Assembly: GCA_002863045.1 (NCBI GenBank)
Contig: PKDH01000016.1
Span: forward strand, 1-54,782
Direction of reading: 5' to 3'
DNA: 54,782 bases
Origin: Legionella sp.
GTDB lineage: Bacteria; Pseudomonadota; Gammaproteobacteria; Legionellales; Legionellaceae
Shown: in pieces, positions 1 through 8,368 of the stretch
How the letters are laid out: the number at the start of each line of letters is the position of its first letter
Position numbering within the stretch: the stretch's first letter is position 1
Notes under the pieces: model-generated
The model's input: the letters and a program-made list of their open reading frames with translations, nothing else
What the model was told of the DNA's origin: nothing
The model's database searches: none
Program-made: the position numbers and the translations under genes

Positions 1-362
1 AACCCCAAGTGTTACAAGATTTAGCTTTAAATCTTAGAGCCATTATTTCTTTGCGCTTGGTGCCTGGCATTAAAAATAAACGTGTACCTGCGGTAGAAGT
101 GCTACTTAATTCGCCTTACATTGCCGATTTAATCGAAAAAGGCAAAATTGATGAGATTAAAGATGTCATGTCACGAAGTCGTGAATATGGAATGCAAACT
201 TTTGACCAAGCATTATTTGATTTATATGAAGCGCATGAAATTACTCAAGAAAACGCTATTTTGTTTGCCGATTCTAAAAACAATGTTGCATTACAAATTC
301 GCCTATCCAATCATCAGGATTTAAGCGAAGATCCCGATTTCACCTTAAATCAAGATGACTAA
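1..362 (+). CDS. pilU: Type IV pilus retraction ATPase PilU, C-terminal end (partial)
   Basis: The reading frame is open from the window edge (codons from base 3) and ends at 362, so only about the last 119 residues are present. They match the C-terminal part of PilT/PilU secretion ATPases. The run GMQTFDQALFDLYE and the preceding VEVLLNSPYIADLIEKGKI are PilU-like rather than PilT-like, since PilT has a different, shorter end. PilU is a cytoplasmic hexameric motor that assists PilT in pilus retraction. The nucleotide-binding motifs lie upstream of the window. The last 15 residues are acidic. The gene converges on the small lipoprotein gene that follows, with 17 bases between their stops. PilU over PilT is a motif-based call; sure of the family, fairly sure of the paralogue. 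Confidence 0.85.
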   Translation, partial: PQVLQDLALNLRAIISLRLVPGIKNKRVPAVEVLLNSPYIADLIEKGKIDEIKDVMSRSREYGMQTFDQALFDLYEAHEITQENAILFADSKNNVALQIRLSNHQDLSEDPDFTLNQDD

Positions 363-379
363 TAGGCTAAAAGCTAGGT

Positions 380-634
380 TTACCAAGCGCTGCGATAAAC
401 TGTCATACCATAATAATTTGAGGTGCCATACCAGCCATTGTCATAGCCATAACCATTATAATAACCAATATTATTTCCCCAATATGGTTGGTAGTTACGA
501 ACAGTACTTACTTGGGTATATCCGTTAACATAACGGGGATTGTAGGCAGATACACTATCAACTTCAGTATAAGTACAACTTATCAGTGTTAATAACCCTG
601 CGACCATCATTAAAAGATTTAATCCTCTGCGCAT
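380..634 (-). CDS. Small Tyr/Asn/Gly-rich lipoprotein, unknown function
   Basis: This 84-aa protein starts with a lipoprotein signal (hydrophobic LLMMVAGLLTLISC, lipobox ending at about Cys20). The mature part is rich in Tyr, Asn, Gly and Trp (YNGYGYDNGWYGTSNYYG). A good ribosome site (AAGGA) lies about 7 bases before the ATG. I recognise no family. The composition suggests a short, low-complexity envelope lipoprotein. It resembles, in composition only, the glycine-zipper lipoprotein at 1906-2145, which also ends in a Tyr run. An AT-rich inverted repeat lies just upstream. Confidence 0.7.
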   Translation of the reverse strand: MRRGLNLLMMVAGLLTLISCTYTEVDSVSAYNPRYVNGYTQVSTVRNYQPYWGNNIGYYNGYGYDNGWYGTSNYYGMTVYRSAW

Positions 635-660
635 GATGCTTCCTTTTTGATTATTGTATA

Positions 661-681
661 TTAATCATAATTAATGATTAA
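661..681. repeat. AT-rich perfect inverted repeat, possible operator
   Basis: TTAATCAT at 661-668 is repeated inverted as ATGATTAA at 674-681, with a 5-base spacer. It lies in the divergent gap between the minus-strand lipoprotein (start 634) and the DUF3309 gene (start 817), about 27 bases before the lipoprotein start. It could be a regulator site. In such AT-rich DNA a chance repeat is also possible. Confidence 0.3.
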
Positions 682-816
682 TTAAATATCAAATAGATTT
701 ACAAACTAACATGTCAAAGGGGTAAACTTGTTTTTAGCTAAATTAAAATGAGCTAATAAGCATATTGAAAAATAGACTATACTTTAAATCGAGTAAACAA
801 ACTCAAGGAAAACATC

Positions 817-978
817 ATGTTAGGTACCATTTTACTAGTTGTCTTAATCTTAATGTTAATCGGTGGGCTACCAACTTGGGGTTATAGCCGGAATTGGGGT
901 TATGGTCCTTCAGGTATTCTAGGTTTGGTTTTAGTTGTGTTATTAATCTTGATGCTTGTAGGTAAAGTGCCGCTCTAA
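817..978 (+). CDS. DUF3309 family small membrane protein
   Basis: A 53-aa protein with two hydrophobic stretches (about residues 2-15 and 34-50) around a Gly/Trp/Tyr-rich centre (TWGYSRNWGYGPSG). This is the typical pattern of the DUF3309 family: short membrane peptides common in proteobacteria, often described as stress-associated, function unknown. A ribosome site (AAGGAA at 805-810) precedes the ATG by 6 bases. A strong terminator follows directly, so it is probably a one-gene transcript. Confidence 0.8.
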   Translation: MLGTILLVVLILMLIGGLPTWGYSRNWGYGPSGILGLVLVVLLILMLVGKVPL

Positions 979-985
979 GTTATTT

Positions 986-1025
986 TGAAAAAACTTCTTA
1001 TGATGTTTTATAAGAAGTTTTTTTT
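986..1025 (+). terminator. Rho-independent terminator after the DUF3309 gene
   Basis: AACTTCTTA (992-1000) pairs perfectly with TAAGAAGTT (1011-1019) across a 10-base loop, followed by a run of T to 1025. A flanking A run lengthens the stem. It sits between the DUF3309 stop and the amidotransferase ribosome site. Confidence 0.85.
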
Positions 1026-1037
1026 AAAGGAGTCATT

Positions 1038-1859
1038 ATGTGTCGTTTGGTAGGGTATTTAGGCGAACCTATTCTACTTGAATCAATTTTAGTTAAACCG
1101 GTTAATTCATTGGTCATGCAAAGTTTGCATGCTCGAGAAAGTAGTGTGCCTACCAATGGAGATGGCTTTGGCGTTGGATGGTATGCTCCGCAATTAAGTC
1201 CTAATCCTGGATTATTTGTGTCGATATTCCCAGCTTGGAGTGATAGGAATCTAATTCACTTAACTGCGAAAATTAAGTCTCAATGTTTTTTTGCGCATGT
1301 GCGCGCCGCAAGTGTGGGCGGTACCAATTCTTACAATTGTCACCCATTTAGCTATGACAAATGGATGTTAATGCATAATGGTGATATCCATCAGTTTTCA
1401 CGTATCAAACGCCATTTGCGTCATTTATTGGATGATACTATTTACAATAGTATTCAAGGTGAAACAGATTCAGAACATTTTTTTGCGTTATTTTTACAAT
1501 TGAGTCAAGGGCAAGACTTTACTAATTTAACCAAGGTTGCCGATATTTTTGAGCAAACCTTACGTACCGTTGAGCGATTAAGCCAGCAATATACCGATGC
1601 CACTAATCCTTCTTATTTCAATGTGTGTATAACCGATGGTAAGCGTTTGCTTGCTTCGCGATATTGCTCCGATAAAAATACAGCCCCTGAGTCTTTGCAT
1701 TATCTTGATAATGGTAATTTTAACGATTCTTTAAATATTAAAGGCGTTGTCATTGCCTCAGAAGAGTTAACCGATGTGTCAAATCGGTGGCAAATCATAC
1801 CAGCCAATCATTTGATTTTAGTGGATGAAGATTTATCCATCACCTTTAGAGGTTTATAA
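1038..1859 (+). CDS. Class II glutamine amidotransferase (YafJ/EgtC-like)
   Basis: The 273-aa protein has the class II (Ntn-type) glutamine amidotransferase fold. Cys2 is the expected N-terminal nucleophile once Met1 is removed. Family motifs seen are GDGFGVGWY, the HVRAAS loop, NCHPF, the oxyanion-type HNG and GETDSEH. Such stand-alone domains free ammonia from glutamine or hydrolyse gamma-glutamyl amides (as EgtC does). No ergothioneine genes (egtB/egtD) are nearby, so EgtC itself is not supported and the substrate is unknown. An AAAGGAG ribosome site at 1025-1031 fixes the start. No signal peptide, so cytoplasmic. Confidence 0.85.
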   Translation: MCRLVGYLGEPILLESILVKPVNSLVMQSLHARESSVPTNGDGFGVGWYAPQLSPNPGLFVSIFPAWSDRNLIHLTAKIKSQCFFAHVRAASVGGTNSYNCHPFSYDKWMLMHNGDIHQFSRIKRHLRHLLDDTIYNSIQGETDSEHFFALFLQLSQGQDFTNLTKVADIFEQTLRTVERLSQQYTDATNPSYFNVCITDGKRLLASRYCSDKNTAPESLHYLDNGNFNDSLNIKGVVIASEELTDVSNRWQIIPANHLILVDEDLSITFRGL

Positions 1860-1893
1860 AAAACGCCCACATCATCTTAAGATAAGTAGGCGT
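1858..1893 (-). terminator. Terminator of the glycine-zipper lipoprotein gene
   Basis: On the minus strand ACGCCTAC (1893-1886) pairs with GTGGGCGT (1870-1863), 8 pairs including one G-U. The 15-base loop holds the inner palindrome ATCTTAAGAT. Five to six T follow on that strand (the A run at 1858-1863). It overlaps the end of the amidotransferase gene. Confidence 0.65.
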
Positions 1894-1905
1894 AAGATAC
1901 TTAGT

Positions 1906-2145
1906 TTAATAATAGTAATAATTGCGATAATAACGACGGTCTTCACTGCGGCCAATGCCATTACCCACAAGCGCTCCAGCACCTGCTCCAACCAATGTTC
2001 CCACTGCTGACCCACCGGTAACCGCATATCCAAGCCCGGCTCCAGCCACACCACCAACACCGGTACCTACTTCTGTATTCGTACAGCCTCCTACAAATAA
2101 TGTAGAAGCACCTATTACACACAAAGCACACATTGTTTGTTTCAT
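1906..2145 (-). CDS. Glycine-zipper lipoprotein (17 kDa antigen/SlyB-like, short)
   Basis: About 79 aa. A lipoprotein signal ends in FVGGC, followed by a Gly/Ala-rich zipper (GTGVGGVAGAGLGYAVTGG and GTLVGAGAGALVGNGIG) and a basic, Tyr-rich tail ending YYYY. This is the two-helix glycine-zipper layout of SlyB/17-kDa-antigen lipoproteins, which insert a hairpin into the outer membrane. The frame is open to 2166, but the ribosome site AAGGAG lies at 2152-2157, inside the longer version. The ATG at 2145 (6-base spacing) is therefore the likely start; 2148 is possible. A terminator follows. Confidence 0.8.
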   Translation of the reverse strand: MKQTMCALCVIGASTLFVGGCTNTEVGTGVGGVAGAGLGYAVTGGSAVGTLVGAGAGALVGNGIGRSEDRRYYRNYYYY

Positions 2146-2294
2146 CATACGCTCCTTTTTAGCCACTTAATAAACATATTAGTATAAAAATATACAAATA
2201 TCTTGTGCTAAGCTGTCTACTTAGGGTGATTGCTTGAGAAACCTAAGAAGGATGCGTACTATGATTGACTTTAGCCAATTGAATAGGAATGGTT

Positions 2295-3170
2295 ATGTTT
2301 AGAGGCAGTATGGTGGCGCTGGTCACGCCAATGAAACATTCTGCAGTGGATGTACCAGCACTTTGTGAGCTCGTTGAATATCATGTTACAGCAGGCACAC
2401 ATGCCATAGTGGTAACAGGCACCACAGGGGAGGCAGGCACTTTAAGTACGACTGAAAAGCATCTTGTTATAAAAACGGTGGTAAACCAAGCACGTGAACG
2501 CTTGCCAGTTATTGCCGGCACCGCTTCAAATAGCACCGCTGAATGTGTGAGTCTGACCCGTGCCGCACAAACTTTAGGCGCTCATGGTGCACTTATTATG
2601 ACCCCAGCTTATATTAAACCTACTCAACATGGTTTATATGAGCATTATCAGCATATTGCGCTGTCTGTGGGCATGCCAATCATCTTATATAATGTTCCTA
2701 GTCGCACAGGCTGTGATTTATTGCCAGAAACTGTGGCAAAACTAGCGGATATGGCCAATATTGTGGGTATTAAAGAAGCAACCGGTACCAGAGAGCGTCT
2801 TGAAGCTTTGAAAATTGCGGCTCCAAATCTTGATATTTTCAGTGGGGATGATATAAGCGCCTTAGAGTGGTTGTTAAACGGCGCAAAGGGCGTAATCTCA
2901 GTTACGGCAAATGTTGCAGCTAACGCTATGGCTATGTTATGCGAGGCAGCACTGAATCATGATAAATCGCGTAGTTTGGCTATTAATAAAACATTAAAAT
3001 CATTGCATGAGCAATTATTTATTGAATCAAATCCCATTCCGGTAAAATGGGCTTTATATAAAATGGGTTTGATTGAAAATGACATTCGTTTGCCGCTTAC
3101 GCCGCTTACTCAAGCTTATCAAACCAATATAGAACAAATATTATTAAAACTTGATTTACTTAAACATTGA
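2295..3170 (+). CDS. dapA: 4-hydroxy-tetrahydrodipicolinate synthase
   Basis: DapA condenses pyruvate with aspartate semialdehyde, the first committed step to diaminopimelate and lysine. Visible are [10 protein letters not shown] at the N-terminus, [13 protein letters not shown], the active-site Tyr region YNVPSRTG and the Schiff-base Lys in GIKEATG. At 291 aa it has the usual length. An ATG at 2289 abuts the AGGA at 2285-2288, so the ATG at 2295 (6-base spacing) is preferred and matches the usual MF-G-S start. A short BamC-like lipoprotein gene follows immediately, as dapA-bamC do in other gammaproteobacteria. mpl in this window uses the diaminopimelate-containing peptide. Confidence 0.95.
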   Translation: MFRGSMVALVTPMKHSAVDVPALCELVEYHVTAGTHAIVVTGTTGEAGTLSTTEKHLVIKTVVNQARERLPVIAGTASNSTAECVSLTRAAQTLGAHGALIMTPAYIKPTQHGLYEHYQHIALSVGMPIILYNVPSRTGCDLLPETVAKLADMANIVGIKEATGTRERLEALKIAAPNLDIFSGDDISALEWLLNGAKGVISVTANVAANAMAMLCEAALNHDKSRSLAINKTLKSLHEQLFIESNPIPVKWALYKMGLIENDIRLPLTPLTQAYQTNIEQILLKLDLLKH

Positions 3171-3178
3171 GGATATGT

Positions 3179-3412
3179 GTGAACAAATTTTTTATAGCGC
3201 TTATTTTTATAGCAGGGTTACCAAGCTGTACGACCAAGTATGCGAGTAATGGCGAGCAGTTGTATTTAAAAAGTCAAAATGGACCAAAGCTTGTGATTCC
3301 TGCAACGCTTGCACCTGCAAAGATTAATCATTATTACGATTTACCCAATCCTGTGTCTTCCCCAAACGTTTCTATCATGCCGCCATCGCTTCAAGCCTCG
3401 GCTAGGAAGTGA
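3179..3412 (+). CDS. Short BamC/NlpB-like lipoprotein
   Basis: About 77 aa: a signal peptide with lipobox LPSC, then NGEQLYLKSQNGPKLVIPA and a Pro-rich tail. The place right after dapA and the text resemble only the N-terminal, extended part of BamC, the segment known in E. coli to bind BamD. The two helix-grip domains of full BamC (about 340 aa) are missing. The reading frame could begin with TTG at 3167, overlapping the dapA stop, but GTG at 3179 follows AGGA (3170-3173) by 5 bases and begins the signal peptide properly. The BamC link rests on position and local similarity; the lipoprotein call is firm. Confidence 0.6.
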   Translation: MNKFFIALIFIAGLPSCTTKYASNGEQLYLKSQNGPKLVIPATLAPAKINHYYDLPNPVSSPNVSIMPPSLQASARK

Positions 3413-3416
3413 AAAT

Positions 3417-4712
3417 ATGGCAAATTCTGCGCAAACTAAAGAAGCTAGTGCTATTCAAGCTTTGTCACAACGCTTGATTGAAGCACAGCAATCGCTGCGT
3501 ATTTTAGATAGCATCAAATGGGATGACACCATTCGGCAGGAGTTTTTTAAACACAAGGCTCAAAAATTACCAAATATTAACAAAGCTTATTACGAAGCGC
3601 ATCCTCTGCCTTTTAAAGTAAATGAAAAAGTCGAAGAGTTTCGTGCCATTTTGCGTGATGCGCAGAATCAATTGGGTCAATATTCGCCTGTTACACGTTT
3701 ACTTAAACGCCAGTGCGATGAATATTGTCGCGCCGCTTACATGCTGCATTTTCGTGGCACACCTAAATTTAATGAATTATCAATTGAATTATACGGCAGC
3801 CCTGATGATGTATTTTATGCTTCAGGTCCTAAATTAGCTGAACTGGGCACGATGCTTTTCGAAACGCTCACAGTCCTTGATAATAAGTTGCAATCTGATG
3901 CAGATATCAAACGTTTCACGGCAGAACAAGCTTGCGAATTATTACAAAAGCGTCTTAATCAGTTTTTCGTTCATCATCACGATAAAATTACTGTTACAGT
4001 GAGTGATGGTATGGTTGCGGATGCAGCTGCCGGTGCTGATAGCATTAAGCTTAATCAGCAAGTGCAGTTTAGCGCGCGTGATTTAAATTATTTAGAAGTG
4101 CATGAAGGCTGGGTGCATGTAGGAACCACATTAAATGGTTTAAGCCAACCTTATTGTTCTTTTCTAGCCAAAGGCTCACCCTCAAGCAGTGTTATTCAAG
4201 AAGGTTTAGCGGTTATTACCGAAGTCATGACGTTTAACTCCTATCCTGGACGTATACGTAAACTTACAAACCGCGTAATTGCCTTGAACAAGGTACATCA
4301 TGGTGCTGATTTTCTTGATATTTATCGCTACTTTTTAGCCTGCGGCTTAGATGAAAACTCAAGTTACAATCATAGCGTGCGTGTATTTCGAGGCAGTACG
4401 CCAACAGGTCAAGCGTTCACCAAAGACTTAGCTTATGCCAAGGGTTTTTTACTTATTTATAATTTTTTGCGTTTTGCAATAAGCCAACAACGCACTGATA
4501 TGATTGGTTTATTATTTCACGGCAAACTTATGCTTGATGATTTACCGCTTTTAAAAGATTTACAAGACAGCCAGCTGTTAAAACCACCGCTATACATACC
4601 AAAACCTTTTCAAGATTTAGCGGCACTTAGCGCATGGATGAGCTTATCACTATTTTTAAATAGGTTTGATTTGCAAAAAATAGAAGAGAATTTTCGTTTT
4701 TTATTGGTATGA
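3417..4712 (+). CDS. DUF1704 metallopeptidase-like protein (QEGLA-motif, MATCAP family)
   Basis: A 431-aa DUF1704 protein, often annotated 'flavohemoglobin expression-modulating QEGLA motif protein'. It has a zinc-peptidase motif HEGWVH (His229, Glu230, His234; HExxxH spacing) and downstream QEGLAVITE (Glu262 a likely third ligand). The eukaryotic members, MATCAP, are tyrosine carboxypeptidases acting on tubulin; the bacterial substrate is unknown to me. No signal peptide. The ATG at 3417 is chosen because AGGAAG (3404-3409) lies 7 bases before it and conserved-looking sequence begins there; the frame is open upstream but overlaps the lipoprotein gene. Probably cotranscribed with dapA and the lipoprotein. 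Confidence 0.8.
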   Translation: MANSAQTKEASAIQALSQRLIEAQQSLRILDSIKWDDTIRQEFFKHKAQKLPNINKAYYEAHPLPFKVNEKVEEFRAILRDAQNQLGQYSPVTRLLKRQCDEYCRAAYMLHFRGTPKFNELSIELYGSPDDVFYASGPKLAELGTMLFETLTVLDNKLQSDADIKRFTAEQACELLQKRLNQFFVHHHDKITVTVSDGMVADAAAGADSIKLNQQVQFSARDLNYLEVHEGWVHVGTTLNGLSQPYCSFLAKGSPSSSVIQEGLAVITEVMTFNSYPGRIRKLTNRVIALNKVHHGADFLDIYRYFLACGLDENSSYNHSVRVFRGSTPTGQAFTKDLAYAKGFLLIYNFLRFAISQQRTDMIGLLFHGKLMLDDLPLLKDLQDSQLLKPPLYIPKPFQDLAALSAWMSLSLFLNRFDLQKIEENFRFLLV

Positions 4713-4776
4713 TGTGGCTGACGTTTATGCCTATGTTTTACAACCGTCGCCGGCGTCTCAAAAAATCTAAAATCGT

Positions 4777-4814
4777 GCGCTCTACAGAGCATGCAACGCA
4801 CGCATCTTGAAGTG
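4777..4814 (+). repeat. Decayed copy of the REP-like repeat
   Basis: The stretch from about 4781 to 4814 follows the same pattern as the copy at 4820-4865 (…GAG-C-TGCAA-GCACGC-TCT-GAAG…) with several substitutions and no intact GTTCGCCCTGAG arm. It lies directly before the good copy in the same orientation. Confidence 0.45.
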
Positions 4815-4819
4815 TTTAA

Positions 4820-4865
4820 AACCGTTCGCCCTGAGGAGCGTGCAAAGCACGCGTCTCGAAGGGCT
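4820..4865 (+). repeat. REP-like palindromic repeat, copy 1
   Basis: The unit begins ACCGTTCGCCCTGAGGAGC and ends CTCGAAGGGCT. The outer arms GCCCTGAG/CTCGAAGGGC can fold on each other and the centre GCGTGC-AAA-GCACGC (4839-4853) is a perfect hairpin. This GTTCGCCCTGAG…CTCGAAGGGC form is a type of extragenic palindrome seen in many proteobacterial genomes. Confidence 0.75.
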
Positions 4866-5094
4866 TTCCAGCCCCCTAAAGTACGGCTCAAAGCTTAAAA
4901 AATGAATGCTTTTGTTTAAACATTTATGTTGAATAAAACGGCTAACAAGCGCCATACCGAATAAAAGTTTTTAGTGCCGCAAAATAAATTTAAGAATGGC
5001 ATAGAAAAAAGAAGCAAGCCCTAATCTCTGCTGACTGAGATAAGTTTTTCAACCTAGCTTAAGTAGAGAAAAAATAGTCGATATTGCTTATTTA

Positions 5095-5141
5095 AGCCCT
5101 TCGAGACGCATGCTGCGCATGCTCCTCAGGGCGAACGGTTT
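5095..5141 (-). repeat. REP-like palindromic repeat, copy 2 (inverted)
   Basis: Reverse complement of the same unit as copy 1. The outer arms are identical; the central hairpin reads GCATGC…GCATGC instead of GCGTGC…GCACGC, so paired changes keep the stem. It faces copy 1 across about 230 bp. Confidence 0.75.
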
Positions 5142-5243
5142 GAAACAATGAGCAGCCAATAAATCAAATCATAACCAAGACAAAGGATGGTTATCTACCC
5201 AAAAGATATGGTTTAATAACAGTTTTATTCGTGCGAGTTAATT

Positions 5244-5579
5244 ATGACGTTCGTGGTAACTGAAAATTGTATCAAATGTAAATATACTGATTGCGTAGAA
5301 GTGTGTCCGGTGGATTGTTTTTATGAGGGGCCAAATTTTTTAGTAATTAATCCAGATGAATGCATTGATTGCGCGTTATGTGAACCTGAGTGTCCCATTA
5401 ATGCTATTTTATCAGAAGATGATCTAACGCCTGAGCAGCAACCCTTTCAAGCCTTAAACGAGGAGTTGTCTCGAGTATGGCCTAATATTACCAGCATGAA
5501 ACAAGCACCACTTGATGCTAAAAAATGGGAAAATGTACCCAATAAATTGGCTCTACTTGAAAAAAATAGCGAGACGTGA
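5244..5579 (+). CDS. fdxA: 7Fe ferredoxin FdxA ([3Fe-4S][4Fe-4S])
   Basis: A 111-aa ferredoxin with two cluster motifs: [18 protein letters not shown] near the N-terminus and [12 protein letters not shown] at about residues 39-50. The first motif departs from CxxCxxCxxxCP, as in Azotobacter FdI-type 7Fe ferredoxins. The FdxA-type C-terminal extension (about residues 55-111, WPNI near the middle) is present. It carries electrons in the cytoplasm; partner unknown. Its stop overlaps the GTG start of the Fe-S helicase gene (GTGA), suggesting coupled translation. Whether the two proteins share iron-sulfur chemistry is a guess. Confidence 0.9.
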   Translation: MTFVVTENCIKCKYTDCVEVCPVDCFYEGPNFLVINPDECIDCALCEPECPINAILSEDDLTPEQQPFQALNEELSRVWPNITSMKQAPLDAKKWENVPNKLALLEKNSET

Positions 5580-7537
5580 GTATTGATGCTGATTCTTTAG
5601 CTAACCAATGCGAGCTTTTGTTAAGCCCTACAGGTTTACTTGCTAAAGTTATTCCTAAATTTAACACGCGCGAGGCTCAAACCAGGTTGTGTTTGGCTAT
5701 CATCAAAGCGCTTTACACCCAGGAGGTGTTGGTAGCAGAGGCTGGAACCGGTATCGGTAAAACATATGCTTATTTAATACCAGGCCTTCTAAGTGGTAAA
5801 AAAGTAATCATATCGACAGCAACCAAGACTTTACAAGACCAGCTTTTTTTAATTGACTTGCCTCGCTTAATAAAGGTGTTGGGTTTAAAGCTCCAAGTGC
5901 AAAATTTAAAAGGTCGAGCAAACTATCTTTGTCATCATCGCCTTGAGCTTCATGCCAATCAAAGTAGCGAACCTTATGTTAAATATTTACGGGAAATTTT
6001 ATGGATTCGCGCGAAAATAAGCCAGATGACTTATGGTGAGCGTACTGAGTTGCCTGAAATTGCTGAGGATTCAGGTGTATGGCCTTATGTTACTTCAACA
6101 ATCGATAACTGTTTAAATCGCGATTGTGCCTTTTATAATCAGTGTTTTTTGGTTAAAGCGCGTAAACGCGCGCTAGATGCCGATTTAATTATTATCAATC
6201 ATCATTTATTTATGGCTGATTCTAATTTAAAAGAAACCGGTTTTGGTGAGCTTTTACCAGGGGCTGATATGGTAGTATTTGATGAAGCACACCAACTACC
6301 CGATATTGCGTTACATTTTCATGGGGAGCGATGTAGTACCAAACAAATCAGTTTGGCTTTAGGTGAGTTAACTGAATATTGGCCAAAAATTGATTCATTG
6401 TTTGATGATTTAGCACAGTATATTTTGGTTTTAGAGCAACATTTAAAAGCATTATGTATGGTGCTTGATAGCACCGAAGATAAAATAAATTGGCAACTAT
6501 TAAAAAATAACCACACATTTAGTGATAAATGGCAACATTTTTTAACCGATTTTACTGATATCATGCAGTGGATAACCCACCATCTTCCGGACAATACCCC
6601 TCAGCTTAGTCGTGTACATGAACGATTGGTAGCATATCTGACAATTTTAACTGAATTTGAGCAAGAAGATAAAGCGTGTGTGCGGTGGATTGAGTGTTTC
6701 AAGCACACCTATGTGTTCCATCAAACTCCTTTTGATATTTCACATAAATTTAAACAAATACTTGATAAACACGCTTGTGCGTATGTTTTTACGTCCGCTA
6801 CTTTAACGGTGGCTAATTCATTTGATTATTTTTTAAAGCCTCTTGGGTTAACAAACGTACAAACCATAAGGCTAGATAGTCCTTTTGATTACCCAAAGCA
6901 AACACTTTTATATTTACCGCGTAACCTGCCTGATACTAAACATCAAGATTACTATGTGTGCTTAGTTGCGCAAGTCGTTCCTATCATAAAAGCTTTAAAT
7001 GGCCGATGTTTTTTGTTATTTACCAGTCACAGAGCGTTAAAAATTGTGGCAAGTGCGCTTAGCATGCATATAGAAAATCCTTTGCTTATACAAGGTGAAG
7101 AAGCAAAACCCATTTTATTGGCACGATTTCGTGAGCTAGGTAATGCTGTCCTTTTAGGAACAGCTACTTTTTGGGAAGGCGTTGATATGAAGGGGTCAAT
7201 ATTATCAGGCGTTATTATTGATAAATTACCCTTTACAAGTCCTAATGACCCGCTTACTCAAGGTAAGTTAGCTTATTTAAAACAGCAAAATTTATCTGGC
7301 TTTGATGAGTTATCTTTGCCACAAGCCATTCTTACTTTAAAGCAGGGTGTAGGGCGTTTGATTCGTGATGTTCATGACAAAGGTATTTTGATGATAGCAG
7401 ATCCAAGATTAACCAGTCGCGCCTATGGTAAAAATGTGCTAGAAAGTTTGCCATTGATGCCTAAAACTCGAACTGAGCACGTTGTTTTACAATTTATTAA
7501 AGAGCATATATCACCTGATGAAATTATTAGCCATTGA
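5576..7537 (+). CDS. ATP-dependent DNA helicase, DinG/YoaA type (XPD-like)
   Basis: A 653-aa superfamily 2 helicase. Walker A is EAGTGIGKT (about residues 55-63), the DEAH box is VVFDEAHQL, and motif VI is QGVGRLIR. Four cysteines (NYLCHH, then [13 protein letters not shown]) sit where XPD/DinG proteins bind a [4Fe-4S] cluster. The length and lack of an exonuclease domain fit YoaA/DinG of gammaproteobacteria, which unwind 5'-3' at damaged DNA or forks. It starts with GTG overlapping the fdxA stop; no better in-frame start is near. Its end overlaps tsaB by 20 bases, as yoaA and tsaB neighbour each other in E. coli, which favours YoaA. Confidence 0.9.
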   Translation: MSIDADSLANQCELLLSPTGLLAKVIPKFNTREAQTRLCLAIIKALYTQEVLVAEAGTGIGKTYAYLIPGLLSGKKVIISTATKTLQDQLFLIDLPRLIKVLGLKLQVQNLKGRANYLCHHRLELHANQSSEPYVKYLREILWIRAKISQMTYGERTELPEIAEDSGVWPYVTSTIDNCLNRDCAFYNQCFLVKARKRALDADLIIINHHLFMADSNLKETGFGELLPGADMVVFDEAHQLPDIALHFHGERCSTKQISLALGELTEYWPKIDSLFDDLAQYILVLEQHLKALCMVLDSTEDKINWQLLKNNHTFSDKWQHFLTDFTDIMQWITHHLPDNTPQLSRVHERLVAYLTILTEFEQEDKACVRWIECFKHTYVFHQTPFDISHKFKQILDKHACAYVFTSATLTVANSFDYFLKPLGLTNVQTIRLDSPFDYPKQTLLYLPRNLPDTKHQDYYVCLVAQVVPIIKALNGRCFLLFTSHRALKIVASALSMHIENPLLIQGEEAKPILLARFRELGNAVLLGTATFWEGVDMKGSILSGVIIDKLPFTSPNDPLTQGKLAYLKQQNLSGFDELSLPQAILTLKQGVGRLIRDVHDKGILMIADPRLTSRAYGKNVLESLPLMPKTRTEHVVLQFIKEHISPDEIISH

Positions 7538-8156
7538 CACAACGACTGAGCAGGCCTCGGTAGGATTATTAGTTGGTAGCAGTATTCAGCACCAAACCTT
7601 TGCACACCTGCGCGAGCATGCACGCTTTATATTGCCAAGTATTGATACTTTATTAAGTCAAGCACAATTATCCTTATCTCAATTAGATGGCATTGTGTTT
7701 GGGCGCGGGCCTGGTAGTTTTACGGGTCTTCGCATTGCTTGTAGTGTGGCCAAAGGTTTGGGGTTTGCTCATGATTTACCACTTTTTCCAGTAAGTAGCC
7801 TAATAACCATTCATCATCAAGCGCAACAGCATTACCCTCATATTGACCATATTTTAACCGTTATAGATGCGCGTATGCAGCAACTTTATTGGCAATACCA
7901 TACAAACAATAAAGTTTTCACTGAAAAAGTAGCGGATGTGCAAGAGATTGAGCAGGCTGGTATTTCTCCAAAATTGATAGCCGGTTGGGGATACGAGCCT
8001 TACCAAGCGGCGCTTAAGCTTGCTTTTAAAGATGCGCTGTATTTAAAAGTTTACCCAAGCGCGCATGCCATGTTATCGTTAGCGCTATCTCAGGCATTAC
8101 AACCTGTATCAGCGGCAAAAGCCTCACCTGTTTATATTCGAAATTCAGTAACTTAA
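7518..8156 (+). CDS. tsaB: tRNA threonylcarbamoyladenosine biosynthesis protein TsaB
   Basis: TsaB partners TsaD and TsaE to make the t6A base at position 37 of ANN-decoding tRNAs. The 212-aa protein starts [17 protein letters not shown] and carries [19 protein letters not shown], the family signature. The frame extends upstream to 7482, but family proteins begin at the Met at 7518. The start lies 20 bases inside the helicase gene and has little ribosome site of its own, so translation is probably coupled. TsaD, TsaE and TsaC are not in the window. Confidence 0.93.
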   Translation: MKLLAIDTTTEQASVGLLVGSSIQHQTFAHLREHARFILPSIDTLLSQAQLSLSQLDGIVFGRGPGSFTGLRIACSVAKGLGFAHDLPLFPVSSLITIHHQAQQHYPHIDHILTVIDARMQQLYWQYHTNNKVFTEKVADVQEIEQAGISPKLIAGWGYEPYQAALKLAFKDALYLKVYPSAHAMLSLALSQALQPVSAAKASPVYIRNSVT

Positions 8157-8166
8157 GGAAAATGGT

Positions 8167-8346
8167 ATGGATAAACGTCTTGTTAGTTTACTAGTATGCC
8201 CTTTATGTAAAGGCTCACTGACACTGCAGCAAACTGAATTGATATGCCGTTTTGACCGCTTAGCTTTTCCAATTAAAGACCAAATTCCAGTGATGTTAGA
8301 GCAAGAAGCACGTTTGTTATCACAAGAAGATGTAGATAAGCTTTAA
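8167..8346 (+). CDS. Trm112/YcaR-like small zinc-ribbon protein (UPF0434)
   Basis: A 59-aa protein preceded by AAGGAAA. It begins [18 protein letters not shown] and holds a further Cys in [12 protein letters not shown], then DQIPVML: the Trm112/UPF0434 (YcaR) pattern. Trm112 activates methyltransferases in eukaryotes; bacterial YcaR is usually near lpxK/kdsB, which are not here. It follows tsaB by 10 bases and is likely the last gene of the fdxA-helicase-tsaB run. Confidence 0.85.
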   Translation: MDKRLVSLLVCPLCKGSLTLQQTELICRFDRLAFPIKDQIPVMLEQEARLLSQEDVDKL

Positions 8347-8368
8347 ATAGAGCAAAGCTTGATGTTAT

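Larger units (their letters stand above)
4713..5243. other. Non-coding gap with palindromic repeats
   Basis: A 531-bp stretch with no supported gene on either strand. It holds two good inverted copies and one decayed copy of a REP-like repeat (separate entries). The rest is AT-rich. I see no clear promoter for fdxA; its ribosome site is poor (GCGAGTTAATT before the ATG). Confidence 0.6.

Noticed and set aside
1038..1859. EgtC of ergothioneine synthesis
   Set aside because: Only the general amidotransferase fold is supported; no egtA, egtB, egtD or egtE is near.
1825..2170. Plus-strand frames over the glycine-zipper gene
   Set aside because: The Pro/Ala/Thr-rich products are antisense images of the Gly-rich lipoprotein, which has a signal peptide and ribosome site.
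4610..4891. Minus-strand reading frame of 93 codons
   Set aside because: It covers the end of the DUF1704 gene and the repeat copies; the translation is composed of repeat sequence and has no ribosome site.
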